Shown one piece after another: positions 52,007-61,611 of a DNA stretch of 64,000 nucleotides. The first letter of the stretch is position 1; each line of letters starts with the position of its first letter. The notes beneath the pieces were generated by a model that saw nothing but the letters and a program-made list of their open reading frames with translations, searched no databases and was not told the DNA's origin. Origin of the DNA: Mixta intestinalis (GTDB lineage Bacteria; Pseudomonadota; Gammaproteobacteria; Enterobacterales; Enterobacteriaceae). The position numbers and the translations under genes were made by a program. The stretch lies in assembly GCF_009914055.1 (NCBI RefSeq), contig NZ_CP028271.1, positions 1,736,001 through 1,800,000 of the forward strand, written 5' to 3'.

Positions 52007-53200
52007 CTAGTGCGCCTTCCTATTTTTACGGGATGTAGCACACGTCATCGCTACCGCCCCCAGAAGTAACAAACCACTTAAACCAAAAGTACTTCTCCAT
52101 CCCAGACTGTCGAATACCAGACCTCCAGCCGTTGAACCAAGTGCAATAGATAGCTGGATCACTGCAACCATAAGGCCACCACCCGCCTCTGCATCTTCGG
52201 GTAACGCCCGTGCTATCCATGTCCACCACCCTGTTGGCGCAGCCGTCGCAAGTAGCCCCCACAGGCTGAGTAAAACGGCAACAACCCAGATATGGTGTCC
52301 GAGCAGCAGTAATGCACCGGCAATCGCTGCCATAAGCAACGGGATCATGATTAAGGTCTGATAAAACCTGGCGTTCAGGAATGTTGAGACGAGCGTTGTG
52401 CCGACAAAACCTGCTACGCCTATTGCGAGCAAAATCAGAGAAAGGTCAGAAGGTCCCACCCTGGTGACGCTCTCCAGAAAAGGGCGCACGTAGGTAAATA
52501 AAGCAAACTGCCCCATAAAGAAGAGCCCACAGGCCAGCAGTCCCGTTGGTACGATGGCGACGCTGAACAGACGAAGCACAGATCCCTGTGGTTTTTGTGT
52601 TTTATCGCTTTCCATCGAAGGCAGGCTGACCCATTGCCAGATGAACGCAGCTATCGCAAGGGGGACGAGACATAAAAAGGCCCCACGCCAACCGACGGTT
52701 GTCCCCAGATAGCTACCAAGCGGCGCAGCTACAACGGTGGCCAGCGCGTTGCCGCCGTTAAAAATTGCCAGTGCGCGTGGAACCTGGTGCTGTGGCACGA
52801 GCCGAATGGCGGTTGCAGCCGACATTGACCAGAACCCTCCGATGACTACGCCAATCAGAGCCCTCCCCAGCATATAAACCGGATAGTCAGGCGCTATGGT
52901 GATAACTATTCCCGATATGGCCATTAAGACCGTCAGTCCCAGCAGAAGATATTTACGATTCAGATCCCTGGCAATATGGGAGATAGTCAGACTGGTCAGC
53001 ACCGCCAGCGCGCCAGAGACGGCAATTCCTTGCCCTACCAGCCCTTCGGTAACGTGCAAATCATGGGCAATGAGTGTAAGCAGGCTGACTGGCATAAACT
53101 CAGAAGCGATCAGAACAAACACGCAAAGCGTCATGGCAAATACGCTGCTCCAGTATGCATGCGTTTTTTCGTATGATGGTTTTAGACTTACAGTGGACAT
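52007..53200 (-). CDS. MFS transporter resembling NepI-type efflux
   Basis: A 397-residue inner-membrane carrier with twelve helices. It shows the architecture of E. coli NepI, a purine ribonucleoside exporter: FVLIASEFMPVSLLTLIAHDL, MLGRALIGVVIGGFWSMSAATAIRLVPQHQVPRALAIF, APLGSYLGTTVGWRGAF, WGLLATAAPTGWWTWIARALPEDAEAGGGLMVAVIQLS. The NepI likeness is from memory and the substrate is unproven. The start is one of two nearby ATGs (53209 or 53200). It follows the alpha/beta hydrolase gene on the same strand (gap about 180 bases), and a divergent LysR may control both. Confidence 0.85.
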   Translation of the reverse strand: MSTVSLKPSYEKTHAYWSSVFAMTLCVFVLIASEFMPVSLLTLIAHDLHVTEGLVGQGIAVSGALAVLTSLTISHIARDLNRKYLLLGLTVLMAISGIVITIAPDYPVYMLGRALIGVVIGGFWSMSAATAIRLVPQHQVPRALAIFNGGNALATVVAAPLGSYLGTTVGWRGAFLCLVPLAIAAFIWQWVSLPSMESDKTQKPQGSVLRLFSVAIVPTGLLACGLFFMGQFALFTYVRPFLESVTRVGPSDLSLILLAIGVAGFVGTTLVSTFLNARFYQTLIMIPLLMAAIAGALLLLGHHIWVVAVLLSLWGLLATAAPTGWWTWIARALPEDAEAGGGLMVAVIQLSIALGSTAGGLVFDSLGWRSTFGLSGLLLLGAVAMTCATSRKNRKAH

Positions 53201-53377
53201 TATTAGCATCCCTTAATATCGAACCAGCCAGATTCAGGCGCAGTCGGGTCAGAAGTTATTCAGGGAATAACGACATAATAGGTGGGTGAGAATACGAGGC
53301 GATGTGACATATTCTGCGTCACACCAGGCAGGTAAAAGCCACCCGTTTATGGCAGGTGGCCTGGTAAACTTTTCTGG

Positions 53378-54517
53378 TTACCTTAAGTTTGCTTTGAAAA
53401 ATTGCTCAAATTTGGCAAATGGGATCTTACCCGCAACGTTGTCGTACAGATCAACATGGTTTGCCCCAGGGACAATCACTAACTCTTTCTCTTTGCTGCC
53501 GATTGCCTTAAAGGCATCTTCAGCAAAATAGCGTGAATGGGCTTTTTCGCCGGTCACGATGAGTGTAGGGATAGTAACTTCATTGGCGTAACTCAGCAGC
53601 GGCATATTCATAAATGACAGCGGCATGGTTGCATTCCAGGCACCGGTTGAGTTGACCGAACGCGCATGGAAACCACGCGGCATGCGGTAATAATCAAAGA
53701 ACTCTTTCAATACTGGATTAGGATTCGCGGGCAGAGTTTCCGGCAGAATACGATCGGAAGCGGTGACGTTGCCCTTCTCATCAACATAAATGTCATGCCC
53801 GCCTGGCGCGAAAGAGCCATTTTCCGCATCCTTCCAGCGCTGCGTGTTCAGATACTGCAATACGGCACGACGATCGGCAGTGGTATAGCGGTCTTTGCCA
53901 TCGCCCACACCATGCCCCATCGCACGGCTCATGTCATACATCACGCTGGTCGCCACCGCCTTGACACGCGTATCCATCGCGGCGTCGTTTAAGGCCATGC
54001 CGCCCCATCCGCAGATACCGAGCAGCCCGATGCGGTTGCGATCCACCTCTTTTTGCAGACCTAAGAAATCAACCGCCGCGCTGAAATCCTCGGTGTTGAT
54101 ATCCGGAGATGCGACGTTGCGCGGGTAGCCGCCGCTTTCGCCCGTGTATGAAGGGTCGAAAGCCAGAGTGACAAATCCCTGTTCAGCCAGCGTCTGTGCA
54201 TACAGGCCGCTGGATTGCTCTTTCACCGCCCCGAAGGGGCCGCTAACAGCAATAGCTGCCAGCTTGCGATCACCACGATCCTTCGGGATGTAGAGATCCC
54301 CGACTAAGGTGATCCCGTACCGGTTCGGAAAGGTCACCTTACGGTGATCAACTTTTTTCGTGCTCTCAGCAAAAGTTTTATCCCATTTCTCGACCAGCGA
54401 AACGGGCGCGTTCGGATTGGTTGTATCAGCGTAACTCATATTTGTGACTCCACTTAATGACGCGCATAACAGCATGGCGGGTATCGCGGCTGTCAATTTT
54501 TGGGTAAAAGCAGTCAT
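53378..54517 (-). CDS. Exported alpha/beta hydrolase with cysteine nucleophile
   Basis: A 379-residue protein with an N-terminal signal peptide (AAIPAMLLCASLSGVTNMSYA). An alpha/beta hydrolase fold follows. The nucleophile-elbow region reads LLGICGWGGMALN, so Cys stands where Ser is usual, as in dienelactone-hydrolase-like members. GANHVDLYD near the C-terminus supplies the His and TLIVTGEKAHSRYF the acid region. The cap carries YYRMPRGFH. Substrate is unknown. I chose the ATG at 54517 because AGGGG lies 7 bases before it. It is divergent from a LysR gene and upstream of an MFS gene. Confidence 0.82.
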   Translation of the reverse strand: MTAFTQKLTAAIPAMLLCASLSGVTNMSYADTTNPNAPVSLVEKWDKTFAESTKKVDHRKVTFPNRYGITLVGDLYIPKDRGDRKLAAIAVSGPFGAVKEQSSGLYAQTLAEQGFVTLAFDPSYTGESGGYPRNVASPDINTEDFSAAVDFLGLQKEVDRNRIGLLGICGWGGMALNDAAMDTRVKAVATSVMYDMSRAMGHGVGDGKDRYTTADRRAVLQYLNTQRWKDAENGSFAPGGHDIYVDEKGNVTASDRILPETLPANPNPVLKEFFDYYRMPRGFHARSVNSTGAWNATMPLSFMNMPLLSYANEVTIPTLIVTGEKAHSRYFAEDAFKAIGSKEKELVIVPGANHVDLYDNVAGKIPFAKFEQFFKANLR

Positions 54518-54690
54518 CAAAATCCCCTTCATAAAACGTGCCAGATACAGGTTTCATACGGACAACGCTGCTGTGCTTTGTTGCAATGCACACATTATAG
54601 TTAGCAGTAATAGTGCTGATTAGAGGGTGAAAAATGCTAAGATTAATACCATATTGTTCTGAATTGTGATGCGGCAACAGGGGAAGGATG

Positions 54691-55575
54691 ATGGCGAAAC
54701 GGGAAAACTATAACGATCTCTATCTGTTTATGCAGGTCGTGCGAGAAGGGAGTTTTACCGCCGCCGCGCAGAGGCTTGGCCTGGCACAGTCAGGAATTAG
54801 CCGTGCAGTGCGCGAGCTGGAAGAACGACTGGGCGTGCAGCTTCTGGTGCGCACCACGCGCAAGTTATCGCTCACCCATGCCGGCGAGTTGCTCTATCGA
54901 ACCGTCGAATCTGGATTTGACGCCTTAGATATGGGGCTCGCCACGCTGGCCCATTATCGCCATACACCATCGGGTACGGTCCGTATTAATGCCAGCCAGC
55001 ACGCCATTGATAAAGTGCTGCTGCCGAAGCTGGCGGTGTTTAAACAACGCTACCCAGATATTCGGCTGGAGCTCATCAGCGAAAGCCGGTTTGTCGATAT
55101 TATTGCTGAGCGCTTCGATGCCGGTATACGTCTGGGCTCGGAAGTGGGTAGCGGTATGGTCGCGGTGCGCATTTCGCCCGATATGGAGATGGCTGTTGTC
55201 GGCACGCCTGAGCACTTTCGTCGCTACGGATTTCCGCAAACCCCCACAGATTTAGTGGTTCATCCCTGCATCGCTTACCAGTTCGGCGACGGCAGCCTGT
55301 ATGCATGGGAACTCAATCAGGACGGTAAAAAGATCACCCATCAACCTCAGGGACAATGGGCCTTTGCTGACAGCTATATGGAAGCTAAAGCCGCCAGGCT
55401 AGGTCTGGGACTGGCTTATGTTCCGGAGGAATTGGTGTCTGATGATATAGAACAGGGGGCGCTGATCAGAGTTTTGCAATGCTACAGCCAGCGCCTGGAG
55501 GGGGCATATATCTATTATCCGCACCGCAATGTGTCACCCGCTCTACGAGCGGTTATCGATACATTGAGAATTTAA
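54691..55575 (+). CDS. LysR-family regulator, divergent from hydrolase/MFS
   Basis: A LysR regulator of about 294 residues: N-terminal HTH (LFMQVVREGSFTAAAQRLGLAQSGISRAVRELEERLGVQLLVRTTRKLSLT) and effector domain (TVRINASQHAIDKVLLPKLAVFKQRYPDIRLELISESRFVDIIAERFDAGIRLG). Two ATGs are adjacent; the second (54691) is better spaced from AGGGG. It probably controls the divergent hydrolase and transporter. The inducer is unknown. Confidence 0.9.
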   Translation: MAKRENYNDLYLFMQVVREGSFTAAAQRLGLAQSGISRAVRELEERLGVQLLVRTTRKLSLTHAGELLYRTVESGFDALDMGLATLAHYRHTPSGTVRINASQHAIDKVLLPKLAVFKQRYPDIRLELISESRFVDIIAERFDAGIRLGSEVGSGMVAVRISPDMEMAVVGTPEHFRRYGFPQTPTDLVVHPCIAYQFGDGSLYAWELNQDGKKITHQPQGQWAFADSYMEAKAARLGLGLAYVPEELVSDDIEQGALIRVLQCYSQRLEGAYIYYPHRNVSPALRAVIDTLRI

Positions 55576-55625
55576 GGGATGAAGATGAGGTAGTTCGCAG
55601 GCCTGGGTAATAGTTGGAAAACAAC

Positions 55626-55692
55626 GTCCGCTTTTGACACTTAGCGGGCTTAACTAACTGAGCTGAAGAGCTGCTAAAAGCGAAAAGCGGAG
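55626..55692. repeat. Inverted-repeat element (GTCCGCT type)
   Basis: GTCCGCT (55626) and AGCGGGC (to 55649) pair around TTTGACACTT. A larger inverted pair TCCGCTTTT (from 55627) / AAAAGCGGA (to 55691) overlaps it. Related pieces occur near 49,893-49,913 and 57,889-57,902. Known only as a dispersed short repeat here. Confidence 0.5.
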
Positions 55693-55693
55693 A

Positions 55694-56614
55694 TTAAATC
55701 TGCGCCTCAACAGCGGCCATCATAGCCGGCAATTCATTAACCAGTTTATCCACGGCCAACCTGACTTTCAGAGACAAATGAGGAGTGCGCGGCCACACAG
55801 CATATACAGGCCAGCTTCCCGAAGACTGCTCCTTTAATATCTCTGTCAGGCTGCCGCTGACAAGCTGCTCCCGTACCAGCCAGTAAGGCAGCCAGACGAT
55901 GCCGCCTCCCGTTACCGCAACATCTTTTACCGCCTGCATATCATCCATCATGATTCTGGCAGGTGGGGTTATTTCCACAATTTCATCCCTTTGGTTTTTA
56001 ACCCGCCACTTCAGAATGCGTCCTGAATGAATATAGGCAACGGCTACATGTTCCTTTAGTTCTTCTGACGAAGCAGGCTCGCCGGCCTGTCGGATATAAT
56101 CCGGAGAAGCGCAGAAAACCATCGTGTGAGAGGCCAGCTTGCGGGCTATCAGACTGCTGCTGTCAGCCAGTGCGCCGATTCTGACAGCCAAATCAAACCC
56201 CTCCTCCAACAAATCGACCTGACGATCGCTGAATGAAATTTCCAGTTCCAGCCGTGGATGTTCTTTTGCCAATGTGGTCAGTAACGGTGAAATACAGAAG
56301 TGTCCGAGCAAAACCGGTACAGTCACTCTTAGTTTTCCGCTTGCCTGAAGCTTGCCGCTCTCCAGAATATCCTCCGCCGTTTTTATTTCATTCAACGCCC
56401 GGCGGCAGAATTCATAATAAAGCGAACCTTCATCAGTGAGGCTCTGGCTGCGGGTTGTGCGGTTAAAAAGGCTTACACCAAGCCTCTCCTCAAGCCGGGA
56501 TATGGTTTTCGCGACTGCCGAGCGCGTAACGTGCATTTTTTCAGCAGCCTGCGAGAAACTCACCGATTCAGCTGCGGCCACAAAAACAGCAATACTGTTC
56601 ATCTCACCTTTCAT
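55694..56614 (-). CDS. LysR-family regulator, divergent from oxidoreductase
   Basis: A 306-residue LysR protein with HTH at about 8-66 (FVAAAESVSFSQAAEKMHVTRSAVAKTISRLEERLGVSLFNRTTRSQSLT). The CrgA-like effector domain follows (LRVTVPVLLGHFCISPLLTTLAKEHPRLELEISFSDRQVDLLEEGFDLAVRIG). It is divergent from the oxidoreductase gene with about 105 bases between, the standard layout for a local regulator and target. An internal ATG four codons in is also possible. Confidence 0.9.
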   Translation of the reverse strand: MKGEMNSIAVFVAAAESVSFSQAAEKMHVTRSAVAKTISRLEERLGVSLFNRTTRSQSLTDEGSLYYEFCRRALNEIKTAEDILESGKLQASGKLRVTVPVLLGHFCISPLLTTLAKEHPRLELEISFSDRQVDLLEEGFDLAVRIGALADSSSLIARKLASHTMVFCASPDYIRQAGEPASSEELKEHVAVAYIHSGRILKWRVKNQRDEIVEITPPARIMMDDMQAVKDVAVTGGGIVWLPYWLVREQLVSGSLTEILKEQSSGSWPVYAVWPRTPHLSLKVRLAVDKLVNELPAMMAAVEAQI

Positions 56615-56719
56615 ATTGTCGCCCGTGAGGAATCAATAGAGAGAAATACTATCTCCACTGTAACCAAACAGGCAATGCTATAGTTCTGACCATCAATGAT
56701 TTATTTCTCAGGAGGCTTT

Positions 56720-57745
56720 ATGAATCGCACAATGAAACGCTGGGCGTTAAATGAAACAGGACGTCAGAATCTTAAGCTTACGGAAGCAGAAATACCTCAG
56801 CCCGGCCCGAACGAAGTTCTGGTTCGGGTAAATGCCGTCTCCCTCAACTTCCGTGACAAGGTCATCATTGAAGGTGGAATGGGGAATGGTATGCCAATGC
56901 CCTTTACGCCGGGTTCTGATATGGCTGGCGTGGTTGAGGCTATCGGACCTGGCACCACTCGCTTCAGCCAGGGAGACCGCGTTATCTCATCCTTTAACGC
57001 AGACTGGATTGACGGAAAGCTGAATAACAATGCCAAAAATCCGCACTACAACACGATAGGCTATGCGATCCAGGGGGTGCTGGCTGAGTACGTGATTATG
57101 AATGAAGAGTGGCTGGTCAAAGCCCCGCAGACACTTACCGATGCCGAAGCCAGCACGCTGGTCTGTGCCGGACTTACGGCCTGGTTTGCCCTGATTGAAC
57201 GCGGCGGCCTTCGTGCCGGTGAAACTGTGCTTGTTCAGGGAACCGGCGGTGTGGCCCTTTTCGCTCTGCAGATAGCTAAAGCGGTGGGTGCCGAAGTTTT
57301 CGTTACCTCATCCAGCGATGAAAAACTGGCAGCTGCGGCGGCGCTCGGTGCCGATCACGGTATTAACCGTAAAAAAGAGGACTGGGTTGAAGCCATTTAC
57401 CGACTGACAAATGAACGCGGCATTGATCACGTTGTGGATACAGTAGGGGGACGCAACTTTGCAGACTCTGTGCGCGCGGTAGCTTCACATGGTCGAATCT
57501 CATTGATAGGAATGATGGACACGCACGATACTTCAGCTTCGGGAGCTCTGTTGTTACTGAAGTCTCCAACTGTTCAGGGTATTGGCGTGGGACATCGCCG
57601 GGCGCTTGAAGATTTTATCCGGGCCGTTGACTGGCTCAAACTGAAACCGGTGATAAACCAGTCATTCCGTTTCAGTGAACTGCCGGAAGCACTGGAGCAG
57701 CTTGATAAAGGTGTGTTTGGAAAAATCGTTATCAACGTGGGCTGA
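56720..57745 (+). CDS. Zinc-independent MDR alcohol dehydrogenase/quinone reductase-like protein
   Basis: A 341-residue medium-chain dehydrogenase/reductase. N-terminal GroES-like half (VLVRVNAVSLNFRDKVIIEGG...PFTPGSDMAGVVEAIGPGTTRFSQGDRVI) and Rossmann half with NAD(P) motif (GETVLVQGTGGVALFALQIAKAVGAEVFVTSSSDEK). The catalytic-zinc Cys is replaced (SLNFRD), so it belongs to the zinc-free quinone-oxidoreductase-like branch. Start at 56720 follows a perfect AGGAGG. It is controlled presumably by the divergent LysR. Substrate unknown. Confidence 0.88.
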   Translation: MNRTMKRWALNETGRQNLKLTEAEIPQPGPNEVLVRVNAVSLNFRDKVIIEGGMGNGMPMPFTPGSDMAGVVEAIGPGTTRFSQGDRVISSFNADWIDGKLNNNAKNPHYNTIGYAIQGVLAEYVIMNEEWLVKAPQTLTDAEASTLVCAGLTAWFALIERGGLRAGETVLVQGTGGVALFALQIAKAVGAEVFVTSSSDEKLAAAAALGADHGINRKKEDWVEAIYRLTNERGIDHVVDTVGGRNFADSVRAVASHGRISLIGMMDTHDTSASGALLLLKSPTVQGIGVGHRRALEDFIRAVDWLKLKPVINQSFRFSELPEALEQLDKGVFGKIVINVG

Positions 57746-57888
57746 TTGAAAATAATATTGGCAGAGGCGTCCTGAAAACACCTCTGCTTTTTATTTTGAA
57801 GCCTGAATGCAAGCTGATGAACACGCCTAACGCAACATCTGCTTCTGGTTCAGATTTGCTGAAGATTTAAGTATGGTTGTCCCTCAAG

Positions 57889-57902
57889 AGCGAAAAGCGG
57901 AC
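57889..57902. repeat. Short repeat matching the 55.6-kb element
   Basis: AGCGAAAAGCGGA, identical to 55679-55691, lies after the oxidoreductase gene. The LysR-oxidoreductase pair is thus bracketed by like sequences. Confidence 0.4.
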
Positions 57903-57997
57903 CTGAAGTTTCAATATGAAAGCGCGAATGTTAATGCCCAGGTAGTATATGTACGGTATAAATGGGAATTTATCTATACAATCTAAGCGAGTTTTTA

Positions 57998-58408
57998 ATG
58001 AACGCTATTGAGGAGTTAAAAATAAAATACCCAGGCGCGAATGCTTCGCAAATAGGTGACAGCCCGGAACTGGCTAACGAGCTTGCAGACCTTATTGTTA
58101 AAGGGATTAAAACGGCCTCATGTGGCTCTTTTGCTTCTTATCAGCAGGAAGAAACTGCTCCCAGGATTGGCAGTTATAACATCATCCTTGATGGTCAGGG
58201 TGTACCTGTATGCGTTATCAGATTGGTTTCGATGCGACTAATACGATTTTGTGATGTTACCGGAGAGTTTGCTCGCAAGGAAGGTGAAGGCGATTTAAGC
58301 CTTGAATACTGGAGAAAAGAACATCAGCGATTTTTTACGGAGGAAGGTTCTTTTTCTGAAGATATGGAACTGATCGCTGAAGAGTTTGAGGTAGTTGAGG
58401 TTCTCTGA
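57998..58408 (+). CDS. ASCH-domain protein
   Basis: A 136-residue soluble protein of the ASCH fold, related to PUA domains and suspected to bind RNA or act on modified nucleosides. Visible are ELADLIVKGIKTASCGSFASYQQEETAPRIGSYNIILDGQGVPVCVIRL and the C-terminal GEGDLSLEYWRKEHQRFF. K in GIKTA and the DxSLEYWRxxH block are typical. The start may be at 57998 or 12 codons earlier (57962); neither has a strong ribosome site. It lies beside IS debris in the accessory region. Confidence 0.82.
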   Translation: MNAIEELKIKYPGANASQIGDSPELANELADLIVKGIKTASCGSFASYQQEETAPRIGSYNIILDGQGVPVCVIRLVSMRLIRFCDVTGEFARKEGEGDLSLEYWRKEHQRFFTEEGSFSEDMELIAEEFEVVEVL

Positions 58409-58439
58409 CTGATAGACCCTGTAAATAATTGGGCCTGTC

Positions 58440-58830
58440 AGTAATTCTGTGTAACTGCTAATGTATTAAAGGTGATCGCTCAGGCGGTCACCGAACTCGA
58501 TAATAAAACCCCTCATTGCCAGCCGCCAGTTCTGCATCGGCATATTCCATTTTTTCGACGCATCTTTGATTGCCAGATAAATAACCTTTCGTACCGGGTC
58601 ATCCGTCGGGAGCACTTTTCGTTTCTTTATCGTCTGACGGATCACACTGTTCAGCAATTCGATAGCGTTGGTCGTGTAGATCGCTTTACGAATATCTGCA
58701 GGATAGCCGAAGAAGGCGTTGAAATTTTTCCAATGAGTACGCCATCTTTTGCTGATTTTTGGGTATTTCTTATCCCAGACACCACGCATCTCAAAAAAAT
58801 CATTAAACATTGCCAGAGTTGGAGTTAATA
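58440..58830 (-). mobile_element. IS256-family element remnant A (transposase C-terminus)
   Basis: The minus strand encodes the last third of an IS256-type transposase: VWDKKYPKISKRWRTHWKNF, IRKAIYTTNAIELLNSVIR and RLAMRGFIIEFGDRLSDHL. This includes the catalytic Glu helix region (TNAIE). The N-terminal two thirds are gone. Just after the stop the DNA carries TTCTGTGTAACTGC, like the left end of remnant B, so this is a true element end. Truncation lies where the ATPase gene begins. Confidence 0.85.
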
Positions 58831-60154
58831 TCTAGCGCCCTATGTAACATTTTATGTATTTTTATTTGACTAGCTCGCTCCGCCTCACCTATTGATATTG
58901 CGCTTTTATTTCTGTAAGACCAAATGAAGGAATTGTTTGTTTCTAACTTTATACCAACAGCACCTACTTTATACAGGCATGCTAAAATAGCATTCAATAC
59001 GTCATTTTCTGTAGAGCCCGTAACCTGAAGAAAATTCTTTGCTGTTATAACACAAGGATCTTCATTTTGTTTAGTAGATAGTTTAGTAATTACTGAGTCA
59101 AATTGAGAATTTTTGAAATCAATATAATTGAAAGTAGATCCCCTACCTCTCAATATCTCAATTGTCTCTTCAAAAGAAGGGTAAGTCTCTCCCCACTCTT
59201 CCTTTAAAGATTTGAGTCTTTTTTCTGAATATATTTTTTCAGCTTCATAGATTAATTTCCATGTAATTTTATCTTTATCATATCCAGCCTTGAACGTTTC
59301 ATTTATGAACTGAAGTATATCTCTTGGCCTAAGTAGGGTTCTCTCTAATATATACTCCATCGCAGTTTTCCCATGAGCAGCCTTTCTTGCTTCCGGAAAA
59401 ATATCTTTGATAGTTACTTGGTCGTTTGTGTATACACGCTTGAATGTCTCCCTTACTCTTTTTTGGACAAGATCATTTAGCTCATCACGACTCCATTGAA
59501 TTTGCAGGATATATGACTCGTATTTTTCTTCCTGGAAACCAGCTCCACGCGTCTTACCAAAAACCATATCTATTAAATCTTTTCTAAGGGCAACCAATAT
59601 TTTGACATGTCTTATCTTTCTAAATCCTTTTACTTCTTCAATTAAGGCTCTGATGAATTTGCATCTTGTATGAGTATCAGCCCAATCCTCATCAAGTTGA
59701 TCTATCAGCAGATAATAATGCTTTTGCGAGTCTTTAAAAGAATACTCAGCTAGCATATCTAACATTTCATTCAATTTTTTAATCTGCAAACTGCTTACGA
59801 CTTGGCTTGCTCTTTGAGTTACTTCAGTTTTTTGTTCATCACTAAGTTTGCTTGCCCCATTTAAAGAAACATCGATTCCTGAATATTTTAGTTCCAAGTT
59901 AGCTTTAGTCTCATCCTCAAGCTTTCTTGTAATTTGTTTTAATTGTTCATCTGTATCTAACCAGAATTTATCACCCCATTCTCTAAAGTAAGCTATTGCC
60001 TTCTGCTTAATTTCATCACGATTGAACCTTTCGACCAAGCCTCTAAAAAAACTTTCATTGTCTTCTTCATTTTTTATTTTATATCTAAGCCTGACTAATT
60101 CTATTATTAAAATATGCCGCCATAGCATTTTATAAAACAAATCTAAATTAACCC
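58803..60154 (-). pseudogene. P-loop ATPase, C-terminal part (frameshifted)
   Basis: This large frame continues the short ATPase frame at 60155-60442. It has Walker B (HYYLLIDQLDEDW, about residue 158 of the longest frame), a sensor-like ILVALRKDL, and a C-terminal alpha/winged-helix part ending abruptly at the IS256 remnant. I recognise it as like the Sll1717-type P-loop ATPases, whose role is unclear and which are often found in islands. It lacks a proper start of its own. The last residues are probably derived from the IS. DNA is strongly AT-rich, unlike the core genome, indicating transfer. Confidence 0.7.
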
Positions 60155-60442
60155 CTAACCTGTCCATGACTGAATTATATCGGAGCATTCAAGAAATTTA
60201 ACAGAGATATCATTAGGATTAATTTTTTTATAATTATCTATAGAAGTGCTTACTTTATAGAGAAGGGAGCTTTTTCCCGACCCAGCCCGTCCAACAATAA
60301 TTGAACGGGGATTTTTTACATCCAATAAATCTTCTAGATACCCCTTATCAATAAAGCAACTATCTAAGAATTCATTATCAGTTTCGGCATCCAAATCTCC
60401 AACACTCAAGTTTCTTTTTATTTTAATTGGATTGTTATTCAT
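60155..60442 (-). pseudogene. P-loop ATPase, N-terminal part with Walker A
   Basis: A 95-residue frame with Walker A GRAGSGKS (51-58) that stops at TAG just after IIQSWTG. Adding one base near 60155-60160 joins it to the next frame as SWTG-LGVNLDLFYKMLW, giving a continuous ATPase of about 545 residues. A single-base frameshift is therefore the simplest explanation. The ATG at 60442 is a plausible true start. Context: between two IS256 remnants. Confidence 0.7.
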
Positions 60443-60589
60443 CTGATCCCCCGAAACAGTAAATTAGAAAGCTACCTAACTGGTATAACAATATAATATA
60501 GTTTTACAAACTTTAAATACACCTTAATCACCATACTGGCAATTCATTAAATATGTCTCCCCAGTTACTAATTTTTGCTTATAGTGAGA

Positions 60590-61610
60590 CTATAATTAAA
60601 GTTGTGTAATTGCCTGATTTTGATATGTTCACTCCAGTAACGGAGACAGGCAATTATGGAAAGAAACTCAAGGCCCTTGCGGCTGAACTGGCTAAATGCC
60701 TTAAAACCGAAGCCGATCTTAATGCTTTTTCCCGCATGTTGACGAAGCTTACCGTCGAAACGACGCTCAATGCAGAGCTGACTGACCACCTCGGACATGA
60801 GAAAAATGCGCCCAAAACAGGCTCAAACACCCGTAATGGCTACTCGTCAAAAACGGTGTTATGCGATGACGGCGAGATCGAACTGAACACGCCGCGTGAC
60901 CGTGAAAACACCTTCGAACCGCAGCTGATTAAGAAGCACCAGACGCGTATTACGCAGATGGACAGCCAGATTTTATCCTTATACGCCAAAGGTATGACTA
61001 CCCGCGAAATCGCCGTCACCTTCAAGGAGATGTACGACGCAGATGTGTCACCCACGCTGATATCTGAAGTTACCGACGCCGTAAAAGAGCAGGTCACTGA
61101 GTAGCAAAACCGGCAGCTGAATGCGCTGTATCCCATTGTTTATATGGACTGCATTGTCGTCAAAGTCCTTCAGAATGGCAGCGTAATCAACAAAGCCGTC
61201 TTCCTGGCGCTGGGTATCAACACCGAAGGTCAGAAAGAATTACTGGGTATATGGCTGGCCGAAAATGAAGGAGCAAAGTTCTGGCTGAGCGTGCTGACGG
61301 AGCTGAAAAACCGTGGCCTTCAGGACATCCTGATTGTCTGTGTGGACGGTCTGAATGGCTTCCCGGATGCAATAAACAGCGTCTTCCCGCAACCCCATAT
61401 CCAGCTGTGCATCATCCATATGGTGCGTAACAGCCTGAAATATGTGTCCTGGAAGGACTATAAAGCCATCACCAGCAGCCTGAAGACGGTTTATCAGATC
61501 CCGACCGAAGAGGTAGCAATGATGGCGCTGGATGCGTTCGCGAAAGTCTGGGGCGATAAATATCCGCAAATCAGCAAAAGCTGGCGTGTGCACTGGGAAA
61601 ACCTCAATTA
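60590..61610 (+). mobile_element. IS256-family element remnant B (transposase N-terminal two thirds)
   Basis: The plus strand encodes the first two thirds of an IS256-type transposase: KKLKALAAELAKCLKTEADLNAF, NAELTDHLGHEKNAPKTGSNTRNGYSSKTV, then VYMDCIVVKV (first catalytic Asp) and CVDGLNGFPDAI (second Asp). A TAG at 61102-61104 replaces the usual TGG (E-stop-QNRQL). The start region has also lost bases. It is cut off after HWENLN by an IS200 fragment. The left end carries GTTGTGTAATTGC. It is dead. Confidence 0.88.
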
Positions 61611-61611
61611 T

